This document shows positions 36,246 to 53,580 of a stretch of DNA of 64,000 nt, piece after piece. Positions within the stretch are counted from its first letter, which is position 1, and each line of letters starts with the position of its first letter. The stretch is taken from NCBI RefSeq assembly GCF_000247815.1, contig NC_021680.1, positions 5,276,410 through 5,340,409 on the forward strand, read 5' to 3'. The DNA comes from Ficedula albicollis (taxonomy: Eukaryota > Chordata > Aves > Passeriformes > Muscicapidae). The position numbers and the translations under genes are program-made. The notes beneath the pieces were generated by a model, which was given only the letters and a program-made list of their open reading frames with translations, had not been told where the DNA came from and did no database searches.

Positions 36246-36748
36246 CTTCCTCCTCCTCAAGGAACCAGTACATTTTCGGCCTCCATGGAAATAATCTTTC
36301 TAAAGTAAATGGGATGTGCCAAATATTTCCTGAATTAAATACAAAATACCCAGCTTTAGTTTAGCTGCTCCTGAAGGAAAATTCCACTTTCTTAAGAAAA
36401 AGACCTATACCCTTGAATTGTGGTTAAAATAATGGTTGCAGCATTAAGAAAGCACAGGGTTCAAGCTCTTCAAATTGGCACAACACAGAGTGTCACATAC
36501 AGCAAACAGAAAAATCAAAAAATACCATCTCTTGGAAGAGTAGCTCAAAGAAACTGTCAGGAAAAAAAAAAAAGGAAAAGGAGGTATTATGCAACTCTGC
36601 TGCATTTTAGGGAGGACACAAAGGATCTTTTTCCTTTGTAAGTGTTGAAAACAAAATTTTCTAAGACGTGGTTGGTTCCGTTCACCCAGCTTTAAGAGCT
36701 GAGAAATTTAGAGATTATCCTCAGAAGCACTGTTAAAACCCATATAAT

Positions 36749-36885
36749 TATAGAATGGTCTGAGTTGGAAGGGACCTTAAAGCTCATCTCATTCCACCCC
36801 CTGCCATGGGCAGGGACACCTTCCCCTACCCCAGGGGGCTCCAAGCCCCTTTCAACCTGGCCTTGGACACTGCCAGGGATGGAGA
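36749..36885 (-). mobile_element. CR1 LINE 3' fragment, antisense
   Basis: TAGAATGGTCTGAGTTGGAA, GGGACCTTAAAGCTCATCTC, TGCCATGGGCAGGGACACCT and CAACCTGGCCTTGGACACTG. It is followed by a small ATAAATAAATAC low-complexity tract. Confidence 0.93.
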
Positions 36886-39030
36886 TGGATAAATAAATAA
36901 ATACATAAATGAAATCAGCAAGTTATAAAGCACATTACCTGAAGGAATGGGGTAAGAGTCAGTGTTAATAAAGGCAGATAAACTACAGTTTGTTGCTACT
37001 TAGGTGAGGACTGGAAAGCAATTGCCACAAGTGTCACAGAAGTCCTCTGAGCTTCACAGCTTGACCAATTTCACTGTCTAAAACTGGGGCCTGTGCCTGT
37101 CTGCCATTTCAACCACCAAATCAGAGCAAATATACTAAAGGAACACATCAATTTCTATTTCAAGGTTATGTTGAATTATCTACTGGGACAAACAAACAGT
37201 TCCCACTGAACCATGTTGGCTTTTAAGTATTTAAGCTCCGATGTGATTAATTTCCAATGCTAATTAAATGCAGTTGGAAAAAGCAGTTAGAGAAATAAAC
37301 AATAAAAGCACACGCTTTAGAGAATAGAGTTTGAACTATAAAAGAGTTTCTCTCCATCAGTGTTGACTACAGTTTGTAGGTGCTGATATGGTCTATGAGC
37401 AGGGCTGAGAGTCTTTCTGACAAAACAGTTGTCTATAAATATAAACTCTGTTCTTTCACTAAGCTGCTCATGCTTATTAGCAGCACTAATTGTCAACTGC
37501 ACCCCTAGAAATTGAAATTCACACAGATGTGATTATCTCTGAAGTTTACAGCCTGTTGATCCCTGTTCTGCAGAGACATTAATTATCAGGAACTGTCACA
37601 ACAAGTCCAAATGGTGGTACAGTTTATGCAGATTTCCTTCTCAGTCTCTCCTGAGGACAGAAAATTCCCCTCCTTGTACCTGGTTTTCCTCTTTAGTTAA
37701 CAGCACCACAGGAAGAGAGAGGTTAAAGTATGAAGCTTTTCCTAGAGGGGTTTATTTTGCAAATCCAAAGATAAAACCAAGTCCATTTTTGGCCTCACAA
37801 GTGTGCCTAAAGATTCTGAGATCATGCAAACACTGAGCTGTAAAACCATTTTAAAAGAGAAAGTACCAGTTCCTATAAGTGAGGAGCAATGTTAATCTCC
37901 AGTGTTTACATGATATATTGCCTGAGGTAATTGACTGCATATAAATGGGGCTTCTTCTTTTCAAGGGCATTAATTACTTTGTTAGAAAACATGTTCAGCC
38001 TTTAAAAAATTGCACTACAGTGTTTCTCTCAAAGTATCATTCTTATGATCTGTTCTGATAAGGGACCTCAAGGAATTTATGGCATTTGCTGCTTTGCAGA
38101 TCTGCCCCTAAGGCAGATCTAAGGCTAAACTCTGTTGCCATTTAAGACACCTAAAAAGTGCTATTGATGTCTGTGTAATCAGGTCAGGTCAGGTCCCACA
38201 AGTTTGGGGTTTTTTTTCTGTAGCTGTTTTTCAGAAGACACATGAGGACAGGCTTGGTGGAATCACAAGTTTTTAAATTTTATTTAGGACTCAATATATC
38301 AAATAAAATTAGTTCAGGTGGATGAATATCCTGGACATTTTTATTGGTTTACTCTTAAATCCTTTCTTCTCAAGTCATTCCTGATCATGGAGATCACCCC
38401 TAATCTCAGACCAGCTCTCCAGTGAACACTGCAAAAACTTGGTATTCCAGAGTTTTGAGACACCAGGTTTTCCACAAGTCTCCCAAAACACTGGAACCTC
38501 TGTCCTGATGTCATTTTATCTCACATATCTAAATTCTTTCATATCTAGGTCCAAGTCAAACTCAGGAATCTGATCGAGGACTTCCAAATGTCAGGACTTT
38601 GAACATGACTTCTCCCAATTTCCAAACCAGAAGACATCAGTTCTGCGGCAAGGTACATCAGTTTAGTCCTGGATTTATGAAATTCTTGTGTTTGATTCAG
38701 GAAAATCTTGGTATGGTTGCTATGTATTTCCATTCACAAACAATAATTAAATCTTTTAAAAGTGACTTTGCTTTGCTGCAAATTTTCCTTTGGCAATAGT
38801 TTGCCACCCAATTGCGTTTGAAGCTGAGTTTCTCTGTCTCTTTTAAAGTTTAATGTACAGGTCAAGGAGGGAAATTAGAAGAAAACTAAGGAATCTGTTT
38901 TAGATGAAGGAAGAGTGTAAGGCTACAAAAAAAGTCACTACAGTGTCAAATTGAATGGAAAATTTCATTTTATACTGTTCTCTTAAATAGAGTTTTTATG
39001 ACAGTGCCAAGATAACCTTGTTAAAAATGT
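36886..39030. other. Intergenic, no feature found
   Basis: No gene, RNA or transposon recognised. A short AGGTC direct repeat lies at about 38182-38195 (ATCAGGTCAGGTCAGGTCCC), which resembles nuclear-receptor half-sites. Confidence 0.55.
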
Positions 39031-39450
39031 ATAATAGAATCACAAAATAGTTAGGGTTGGGAGGGACCTTTAAAGGTCTCACTCCACCCCTCCTGCAGTG
39101 TGCAGTGCACAGGGTAATAATCTTCCACCAGACCAGGGTGCTCAGAGCCTTGTCCAAACTGGTATTGAATGGTTCCAGGGATGGGGCAGCCACAGCTTCT
39201 CTGCCTGTGCAGTGGACAGGGTAATAATCTTCCACCAGACCAGGGTGCTCAGAGCCTTGTCCAAACTGGTATTGAATGGTTCCAGGGATGGGGCAGCCAC
39301 AGCTTCTCTGGAAAAACCTCTTCCAAAGTTTTAACCTCATTATAAAGAACTTTTCCTTATATACAATCCTATCCTTCTCTTCCTATTGCAGCATTCCACT
39401 GGATTACATCCCACCCTTCAGGTGTGTCAGCCACAGTCTGGTGTCATCTG
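39031..39450 (-). mobile_element. CR1 LINE fragment, antisense, internally duplicated
   Basis: Starts TAGAATCACAAAATAGTTAG, then GGTTGGGAGGGACCTTTAAA and GGGATGGGGCAGCCACAGCT. It extends further 5' than the other pieces here, into TGGTGTCATCTGCAAATGTG, a block found upstream in CR1 3' regions. An internal 107-bp duplication interrupts it. Confidence 0.85.
39101..39311. repeat. 107-bp tandem duplication within CR1
   Basis: Units at about 39101-39207 and 39208-39311 share CAGGGTAATAATCTTCCACC through CCACAGCTTCTCTG with hardly any mismatch, so the duplication is much younger than the CR1 insertion. Confidence 0.92.
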
Positions 39451-40098
39451 CAAATGTGCTGAGCAATTCATTCAGTATTTTAAAAATACCTTCACAACTA
39501 TTTTGAGTGAAATTCCAGTAAAAATTGCTTTACAAACAAAATCACATTTAGAAGAATCAATTTTTCCTGATGATCACAAACCAGCAATTTTTTGTCCATT
39601 CCTGCCATCTTTTGACCTGGTCTCCAAATAACCCTGTTGCCACATCAGTCTGGGCAAAACAGATTCTCTTCCTCTCCAGATCCTCCTCATTGAGATTTAT
39701 GATGTGTCCTTTCATTCTTAGTGTTGGGGACAACGAGCAGAGCCATGACAGGCACTCTCAGTAGGCCCTGCCTGTTTTGCATGCTCATCTACTAATGTCA
39801 GAGCTGTCCTTCTGTTTTCCTCCTTTCTTCTTCTTTTTTTTGGTTTTCCTCCTTGAAAAAACAAAACAAAACAAAACAAAAAAAAACCCTGACAAAACGA
39901 CAGCTGTAGACTTTGTAAATATTTAGAAAGTGTTCATGGAATAATCATGTTATGGCCAGCAGGATGTAATGACAAAGTTCATACAACCACTGCAAGTTAA
40001 TAGAGCGGAATACACACTCAAACTTCCATACCACACTTGTTACAAAAGATTTGTGGAGAAAATATCATATTTAAGCTCATTCTCTACAGAATGTGGAC
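39451..40098. other. Intergenic with AAAAC low-complexity tract
   Basis: 39860-39890 is a short AAAAC array. No gene seen. Confidence 0.55.
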
Positions 40099-40281
40099 TT
40101 ATCTCTGAAAGTCTGGACCTCATAATTTCAGTTTATCTCTGAAAGTCTGGACTTCATAATTTCAGTTTAATTGAGTTTTTCAAATGCATTTCAGTTTTCT
40201 ATGCTCTTATCTCTGAAAGTCTGGACCTCATAATTTCAGTTTAATTTCAGTTTTTCAAATGCATTTCAGTTTTCTATGCTG
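40099..40281. repeat. Nested triplication (34- and 74-bp periods)
   Basis: TTATCTCTGAAAGTCTGGAC occurs at 40099, 40133 and 40207. The last two units also share a downstream TTTTTCAAATGCATTTCAGT block, so a 34-bp duplication was followed by a 74-bp one, or the reverse. Confidence 0.9.
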
Positions 40282-40648
40282 AATCAATGTCACAAATAAT
40301 TTTTCTCCAGACAAGAAACTCCTCCAAAATGTCAGCTTCTACCTTTTGTGATCTCAAATTGAATGATTTCTTTTTTACCCATAGTAGCCAATTTTTGCTA
40401 AAGATTATAGTGTGGTTTAATATGCTGGACACTGTAATTTAAAATTATTCTTTTAAAACACAAATATTTATTCAATCCACAAGAGTAGGAAAGCATCAGA
40501 GCTCCGATTTAGATTGTTCAGGTAACATTGGATGAAAAAAATTCAAAGAAATTCAGGTGTGCTATAAGAACGTGGAAAGAAAATCCACTTTGGAATGGAC
40601 AGAAAATAGTTTTAACACTTTAATACTAGAGAATTGTTTGAACAAATA

Positions 40649-40800
40649 GTGGAGTCCCCATCCCTGAGGAGTTTATGGGACCTGTGAATGTGGCACTTGG
40701 GGACATGGGTTAGTGGTGGCCTTGGCAGTGCTTGGGGTAAAGAATGGAGTCCATGATCTCAGAGGGCTTTTCCAGCCTAAATTATCTGTGAGTCTGGGAA
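40649..40800 (+). mobile_element. CR1 LINE 3' end, sense
   Basis: GGAGTCCCCATCCCTGAGGA, TGTGGCACTTGGGGACATGG, GTTAGTGGTGGCCTTGGCAG and AGGGCTTTTCCAGCCTAAAT follow CR1 3' order up to the tail. The terminal octamer repeat is lost. Confidence 0.92.
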
Positions 40801-42997
40801 ATTTACAGGATATAAATGAAAGAAACCTAAGCATACAGTTAATAAACCAAACCTTCTGCCCCTCTGCTTCAGGACAGTAAAACACCCAATTCTTTGCCTG
40901 AAGTATTTCTACTAACAGATTCAAAGATATTTTCCTTAGATGTTTGTGCAACACAGTAGCCATTATGCAGTCTCTGGAAAAAAAATATTTCCTAAATAAA
41001 TATGGTTTGATTTGAAAAGAAATAACTTAGGATGTGATGGATATAAAATGAGAAATGGTTGTTGAGTCTATCAATGCTTACAGACAGCCAGTGTGAGTTT
41101 AGGTCTACTCTGAACTTTCATCCAGACACCTCTGAATGTCGTGATTTCTATCATTCCTAAGACCAAATGAACTTGCATTTTATTTCCTGCTGACTTCTTG
41201 TTTCCCAGCAGCTAATTTAATCTGCCTTGCTCTCCTGTTCCCATTAAGCTCATGCACACTTGTGGAACAGCATGAATTCCACCAATGCCGAGTAAAGGAC
41301 CCCGAAGTCCAGATCTGATTTTGTTCTCTCTCCTTGTGTCAGGTCATTTCAGAAAGTTCTGATTTGTGCATTCACTGGAAGGACAGGGTCTGCATGTAAC
41401 ATTTCTGAGGGTGAATACCAAGTGTGTCTGAGACCCCAGGGTGGAAATGCATGATTGATATTTTGCTACTGTGACAGCACGACCTGGAGTACAATGTGAG
41501 ACAGTCACACATGGGCATCAAGCAGGAGGCAGCTCTCTGCCAGAGCTAAAATAGACCTGCAGGAAAATTGGATCCCTTTCATCCAGACCAAAAAGAGTGG
41601 TTTGCAGACTTGTTTTGTCTTGTTTTGTCTGTTTTTGTTTTGTTTGTCTGGTTTTGGCTTTGTTTTTGTTTTAATAAAAATAAAAATCAGAAAATGCCCC
41701 ATTGGTCTTAAGTCCTTTAGTGGACTTAGAAAGATGTGCTATCAAATTTAACACATACCTTCACTCAATGATTGCAATAATGTAGCTTTAAAATATTTTC
41801 ATAGACTTTCACCATCTTTCCTATTTCAAATAGCTGGTTTCAAAGTTTCCTTGTGAAGTCAAAGACAATGTTGAAATTTCCCTTTGTAAATTATCCAACA
41901 CTATATGTTTACATTAAACACATAAGTACAAAATTAAGAGGACTGAAAGATTTTACTAATCTTCTGAAATGTTCTAAAGGTATTTTTAAAGAATAAATGA
42001 AAGAAGTCCATCATCAAAGCCAGAATCCAAATCAGTGAAGTGTTTTATGTGAACACAGCTCATATCTGATTGATCTCATTCAGGAAAGGCTCATCAGCTG
42101 AAAAAATGGGATTATTTGGAGCTGTGATATCTATTGCTATGTTCAAACTGACACAGAAAGAGATTAATTTTTTTAACTCCCATTGGCAACCATGTCACTA
42201 TGTCACTGCAGATCAGCCATGCTGGGATTTATTTTTTATGCCCCTAAGATAACTTTCATCTCTTAGATACAAAAGAGTGAAAAGGAGAAATCAGCTGGTA
42301 AAATATCTGACCTACAGGGCAAACAGGCAAACTAAACTCCAATCAAGTCTTTATTTGGGACTGAATTCCAAGACCTACATTAGCTCTGCTCACCCTTGAG
42401 GAATTTCTGGTAGCCTCCAGCTGGAATTGTGGGCCCATACAATTCTTATCTTACCCAAAGGTTCTAATAACTTGTGTGTTTTGACAAGTTCTAGAAAAAT
42501 ACTGTTTTCCCTGATTTTGTCACTGTTTGCCCTGCATGGAAGGCAATCCTTTGGCACTCAGAGGCAGAACAATATTTCATACCTGGACTACTTGACTGCT
42601 CCCTCCCTGAAGATCTATAGAGTCTTTGTTCTATCATTTAAATAGGTAATTTTGGAATGCTTTCTGAAGTGATAAATGCTTAATGGAGGAAAAATTCTTC
42701 CTTAGTGACGTCATGTGAGCGATAGAATTGATAATTTTAACAGAGAAGGTTAGGAAATTCGTATTTGGTGTTTCCCAAAAAAACCAGGAAAATGCCCAAT
42801 AGTTAAAGAACTTAGAGAAATTAAGGGAAGAAACTACCAAACAACAATTCAAGCAGGTTTGGGAGTGCCTTTTCTCTGTCCTGTTTGCTATCATTTGGGA
42901 ATGGAGCAGGACAGATATTAAATGAACATGCAGAGTTTTTTCCTACCAATCTGCAGACTCAGCCCGTGGAAGAATGGAATTGATTGGTGCTTTTTAG
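40801..42997. other. Intergenic, TTTTG-rich tract and a CRE-type site
   Basis: 41610-41672 is a TTTTG/TTTGTC low-complexity tract. No exon or RNA recognised. A perfect TGACGTCA lies at 42706-42713. Confidence 0.55.
42706..42713. promoter_or_regulatory. Perfect CRE octamer
   Basis: TGACGTCA is the consensus cyclic-AMP response element bound by CREB/ATF dimers. No promoter or gene is recognisable nearby, so its function is unknown. Confidence 0.3.
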
Positions 42998-43110
42998 CTG
43001 CAGTGACAGGACAAGGGACAGTGGCCTTAGACAGGCAGAGGAAGGGTTTAGGTGGGATATGGGGAAGAAATCCTTCCCTGGGAGGGTGGTGAGCCCAGGC
43101 ACAAATGCAA
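42998..43110 (+). mobile_element. CR1 LINE 3' fragment, sense
   Basis: GTGACAGGACAAGGGACAGT, GGTTTAGGTGGGATATGGGG and AGAAATCCTTCCCTGGGAGG, then GTGGTGAGCCCAGGCACA, which matches CR1 upstream of the 3' end. Confidence 0.9.
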
Positions 43111-44842
43111 AACAGCACAGCAACAGCTGGGAAAGAATTTAATCCACCCCAGAATTTAAAGCATTAGCTGTGCATTAAGATCTACAGGCATCAAAGACCT
43201 TAAAACCATCAGTAGAGAAGTTTTAAAGACTGTTTTTCCTGTGATTATTTAATATTATTATATTTTAGAAAGCTCTTTTAAGTATATATATAAAATATGA
43301 GAAATATTTGATATTGAGAGCAAAGCTAAAAGAGCAGAATTCTGGTGGTGGCCTATATTATAAACCAAAATATAAAAACCAGCAAAACAATGAATCCAAA
43401 CCCAACATACAGTAATGAAACAAACTGTCTCTTCCAGAAAAATTAACAAACTACCATAATCTTTACAAATTCTCTAAGGTTAGAATACCATCTCTGAGGG
43501 GACAATCCAAGCAGTCTTCAGTAGATTTTTATTAAAATTAAGGAATACACATGATACTATTACCATATGTTGCCTAGAGGAGTGGGAGTGGGTGAGTTGT
43601 TTGGTTTATGGGTTTTTTTTCCCTTTGATAATGGGGAATAAGATATTTTTTATGTCTGCATAAAACATAAATGAACTGTAACATTCTTCTAAATAACAAA
43701 ATTCTCAAAGGCCTCTCAACAAATTGCCTACAAAATGTAATTCTTAGAAACCAGTAGATTAGTAATTTATGCTTAGCTCCTATGGGCTTTTCTGGTTAAT
43801 TTAAAACTTTTTCCCCCCAAGAAAAAATAAATTAAACCAAAAAATTAATAAAAAGTTTTTCTGTTTTGCCCGGAAAACAGATTTGCAAAGTTTGCATGCA
43901 ACCTGCTACAGAAAACCATTTGACTTGAAAAGGACCATCATATAATCAACATTACATTAATGCAAGAGAGAAATATATTAATTCTTTTACAAGCTTTGAC
44001 CAGGAGTGGCTTAACAAGCAGAAATATTAAAAAAACAAAAAGTGGGAGAAATACTGCTATGGTAGCAAAGTTCTTGTTGAGAAAAGAAGTAAGGAAAGAA
44101 AGAAGGAAGGATGGGAGACAACCAATGAGATGGAGCTTGAAAGTCCCTTCCAGCAACCCTGCAGCAGTTGGATGAGGAGGAGGAGAGGAAGAAAAGAATT
44201 TCTGGCTACAAAAATCCCAATTATCTTCTCCTCCCCTCTGGATCCTCCCCAAAAGAAGACAGAGAAAGGCACTACATAGAAATAGCTGATAAGAGGGATT
44301 ATCACTTTTCACACTATTGTACCTAAATATATGAACAGTCAGGGACCAAAGAAGACAATTCTATTTAATTTCACTCTAAAGCATATAATTTCCAAAGAGC
44401 CCCAACATTAGTAATGTTCTGTGTTGTTCTGACGTTATTTCAGCAGATGTGCTCTTGCACTGAAAGGCAAATGATTTTTGAAAATTTCAATGTACACTGA
44501 ATTCCAGAATATTGATATGAATATATTATTTACATCAGTGTTTTTCTTCTGCTGTTAAACAGAAGTTGTGCACTTGGAAATGAAGCCAGTAAAAGAAAGT
44601 TCTATGTGGTAATCAAAACTCCATGTTTTTCATGCTTAATAATCTTGCTATTTCTTCTGTTTTACCACCAAATTAGTTCCATGTTGATGCAATGTATCCT
44701 AAAAGGGGCATCTCCCAAGACAATCTATTGCAGAACGGGGTTGGCAGATTACACATCTGCAAAGAGAAGTGAAAAATTGGGATTCTCATCTGTGTCATCC
44801 ACAGTAATTTGCACAGACCACTATAAATAGTACCTGACTCCT
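43111..44842. other. Intergenic, purine-rich patch
   Basis: 44080-44120 is a GGAAGGAAAGAAAGAAGG purine tract. The minus-strand frame at 43938-44312 (124 codons) lies opposite it and is low-complexity. No gene called. Confidence 0.55.
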
Positions 44843-45106
44843 CAAAACAAATAACCTTCATTTGCTGTAGAGGTGCATATCAGGAAGAGGAAAAATTTAC
44901 ACAAACTCTCTCAGTTCATTTCAGACATGCTTTTCTACAGTAAAAAAAATAACCTTCCTTTGCTGTAGAGGTGCACATCAGGAAGAGGAAAAATTTACAC
45001 AAACTCTCCAAAACAAATAACCTTCATTTGCTGTAGAGGTGCATATCAGGAAGAGGAAAAATTTACACAAACTCTCTCAGTTCATTTCAGACATGCTTTT
45101 CTACAG
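44843..45106. repeat. Triplicated segment (about 70-98 bp units)
   Basis: ATAACCTTCATTTGCTGTAG and AGAGGAAAAATTTACACAAA recur at about 44850, 44950 and 45018. Units 1 and 3 extend to CAGACATGCTTTTCTACAG and are nearly identical. Unit 2 is shorter and has two changes. 45107-45539 after it has no recognised feature. Confidence 0.9.
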
Positions 45107-45539
45107 ATTTTTAAAGCTGTTAACCAATTCTTCATAATTTCCTTATTAAGGCAGAGCTGAAAAACTATTGCTTCTGTTGGCAAAAATAATTAGACCTGGG
45201 TGTTCTCCCTAAAGGCTGAGCAAGATTTCCCTACCAAAATTAAGCCCAAGGGAATAAGTGGTACATTAGAAATCGAAAACATCAGGTTCAAATTGCCATT
45301 TTGCCTTTTTTTTTTCATGCATCACATGAGCAAGGTGTTTTTATAAAGGGGTAAACTCAGAACTGATAAATCAAAACGCCACTGGTTTAGGAGAAAAGGG
45401 TGGCTGTGATGTGACTGTGGTGTCCCACAGCAGAGGGACATGGAAAAGCAGGGTGGGACCAGTGCCAGAGCCATGGCTTTCCAGCTTGTAATGGTTTTGG
45501 ATGGTTAATTTGAGATCTTCCTGGCAAATGCATTAATTT

Positions 45540-46530
45540 TATGTGGTGGATTTAGTGTTGGCTAAATTGCTAGTGCGTTCACTAGAATTATTTACTCATT
45601 TTTTTTGTTCTGACATAGGATTAGAAGGAAGGCAAAATAGGCTCAAGCTTTAAAGGATATAAAGAAAGACTTTATTAACATAAACAAAAAGAAAAAAAAT
45701 AATACCTTTAGAGCACTACTCCTCTACCCTACACCCTCTTTTCTTTTCTACTGACAACATACAGGAAAAAATAGTCAGTTTACTATCTCTAAAGTAGTCT
45801 TTTTTTAGTTTATTTAGGGAGAGGAGTCTCTTTTTTTATGCTATGGAGATTTCTCTACAAGAAAACAGTTCTCTCGTGGTTTCAATTTCTACAAATAGCA
45901 CTGCCTGGGAAAATCTGCAATCCTGAAGTCCCTCCCATCTTTCACAGCCTTCCCACAGTTGAGTTCATGGGCTATGTTAACTTATGGGTTTATTTTAAGG
46001 ATGAGCTGTTCAAAGGCAAAACTCTCTTCATTTATCTCTGAGATCATTGTCATTTTGGGGAACAGAGGTCTTCTTTTCCCCTGGGGGCAAAGGGTTTTCA
46101 TCACTCTTTCATTCAAACTTTTTATGAGATTACAGCTACTTTAACATCTGCATCTTCAGCACTGGTGCTTTTGCTCATGGCTGTGGTTAGAACTCTTCAT
46201 CCCTGCAAATGTATTCCATGAGTCATAGGGAAAAAGAGTTTGATGCATCAACTATATTTTTACTATAGATTTTCGAGAGGAAAGTGGTTTCCCCTCCCCC
46301 TCCTTAGCAATCACTGGGGCCCAGCCTGAGCAGCATCACTTCCATGCTTGGCTTCAATGCAAAAACCAGCATACAGCTACAGCTTTAACCATATAAAAAG
46401 AGACAGATTTTTACCTCTATAAGAACTGACTCTGTTGCCTCATGACCAAATTTCAGCCTATCTTCACTTCTTCCCTCTTCATCCTCCTTGAATGAGCAGC
46501 CTTTGTGCTTAAATCAATTGTCACATAGAC
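45540..46530 (-). mobile_element. Probable ERV/LTR-type avian repeat, minus strand
   Basis: The run AAGACTTTATTAACATAAAC, GAGGAGTCTCTTTTTTTATG, TGGGCTATGTTAACTTATGG, CCTGCAAATGTATTCCATGA and TTGAATGAGCAGCCTTTGTG resembles an abundant interspersed avian repeat that I recall from many bird contigs and believe to be LTR-related. In minus orientation an AATAAA signal is formed at about 45670. No protein frame survives, and both boundaries are approximate. Confidence 0.45.
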
Positions 46531-48299
46531 CTAATTATAAAAGGAACTCGGCTTGATCCTCGTTGCAATCATACAGTTGCAGACTGTTTGCCAAAGGAGC
46601 AGAAATATCTCTATATTATGCTCATTTCCAGGCAATTTGAGGGCTTCTTTGGAGCATTTGGAATTGCTGTCCAAAGCATCTCAAAGACCTCTGCCTGCAT
46701 TATCACAGGGTAATTCCTGCTCCTTCCTGTGCAGTCACTCAGGAGTTCTGTGGGAGTCGTGGTGCAAGATTCTAAATGTTCCTTTGGATGGTTTGGTCCC
46801 GCTTTTCCTGGGTACCCGTGTGGTTTTCTGTGTTTACAGACCTGATTCAGTGCCATACTGTAAAATGAAGGTGTCCCTTTGATTCATAACTTGATGAGTT
46901 CAGAAATATGATAAAGTCCACACTCACCTGAATTTTCATTTCCAGTAAAATAAAAGGAAAGGAACGTAAGGCATCATCTCTATCAGCACTAAATAATACT
47001 AAGCTTTATATTTTTACAGTGTTGCAAATTCAGCAGTGCTTGAGAAAACAAAGGTAAGATTTGTTATTGAACTTCTTTCTGGATTAAAAGTTTTCCCAGA
47101 AGAACAACAGAGTAATTTACAAAAAGTACAGTGAAATAAAGAAAAATAGAGGAGCTAATATATTTCTTCTTCAGTAGAATTACAAGAAAAAACATCAGTG
47201 AAACAGATGATATTGTATTTTAATAATACTGTAGAATTTTCTGGGGGAGACAACAATAGAGATATTCATTAATATCCAATAATAAACTAAATGTAAGGAG
47301 CAAGTGCTGCTGGTCTTACCTTGGCAAGAAGTCATGTTAAATTTACTGGGAATTACTTATAGAAATCAGAGGGAATTCATAACCTAAAGTTAACTTTAAA
47401 CATTCAAAGGGTCAGTGCTGCTGTAATTGCAGCATTGGACTCCAGAAAATACTTAAATTTAAAAACATGAAATCTTATACTGTCAAAAAAAAAAAGTGTA
47501 GAATGCATCTATAGAATATGTAGATGGAAAACTGTAACTAGGAAATCAGCAAGGTTTTTTGTTTCTATTTTTTTCCAAGAATAGCTGTAAAGTAAGAAGA
47601 ACTTCTGATTTTATTTGACATGTGTCAGTAGCATAAAAATTCCCAAATAAACAGACACTCATCACTCGTGAAATGTCAGTCTGCTCTAGGCACACTCTTT
47701 AGAAACCTTTCACATGAGCTAGATGTGGATATTTACTGATGGCAAACTCCAGATTAAAATATTTTCAAATTGCTTGAGAACCAAAAATGAGCACTTAAAT
47801 CCTCTCAAAAATTTATCTCGAAAAAATATCTTGTCTCAGAAAGAAAGGAGTTCAACAGTAGAAAAGGAAAGTTAAATTTACAGTGTAAATTTACAGTGTA
47901 AATTTACATACCTGAATTAATGATCTCTAGCCAATGAAACAGGCTGGAGGAAATCACAAAGCTGATAATCTCATTGAAAATAGTTGCCATGGTTATGGAG
48001 GGGTTAATGTAATGGCTAGAAGTGTCTAGAACCCAAAAAATCCTCCAATTTTCAATAAGCATTCAGTGAGACATGAAGTGGTTGAACTTCAGCCACGTAT
48101 TAAATGAACTATGGGCTCCATGGCACTAGAAAAATCTACAAAATTCAAATTCCTTTCAGCAAAAATCAATCCTTCTTATCACTGTGTTGGTCTGGAGAGT
48201 CCTTACACATCCTGCTCTCACAGACTTCAACTCAAGTTGCAAAAATTGGAACTAATTACTTTAAAATTGGGATTAACCACTTAAAATTGGAATTAACTA
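46531..48299. other. Intergenic, no gene
   Basis: AT-rich. At 47884-47907 TAAATTTACAGTG is iterated and creates GTAAATTTAC palindromes. The 109-codon frame at 46553-46882 is unsupported. Confidence 0.55.
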
Positions 48300-48345
48300 C
48301 TGAAAACTGCCCCATCCAGCCTGGCCTTGGACACTTCTTGGATAT
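48300..48345 (-). mobile_element. CR1 LINE scrap, antisense
   Basis: CCCCATCCAGCCTGGCCTTG followed by GACACTTCTTGGATA matches one CR1 block only. Too short to be sure. Confidence 0.5.
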
Positions 48346-53212
<4,867 letters not shown>

Positions 53213-53220
53213 CAGTAATG

Positions 53221-53580
<360 letters not shown>

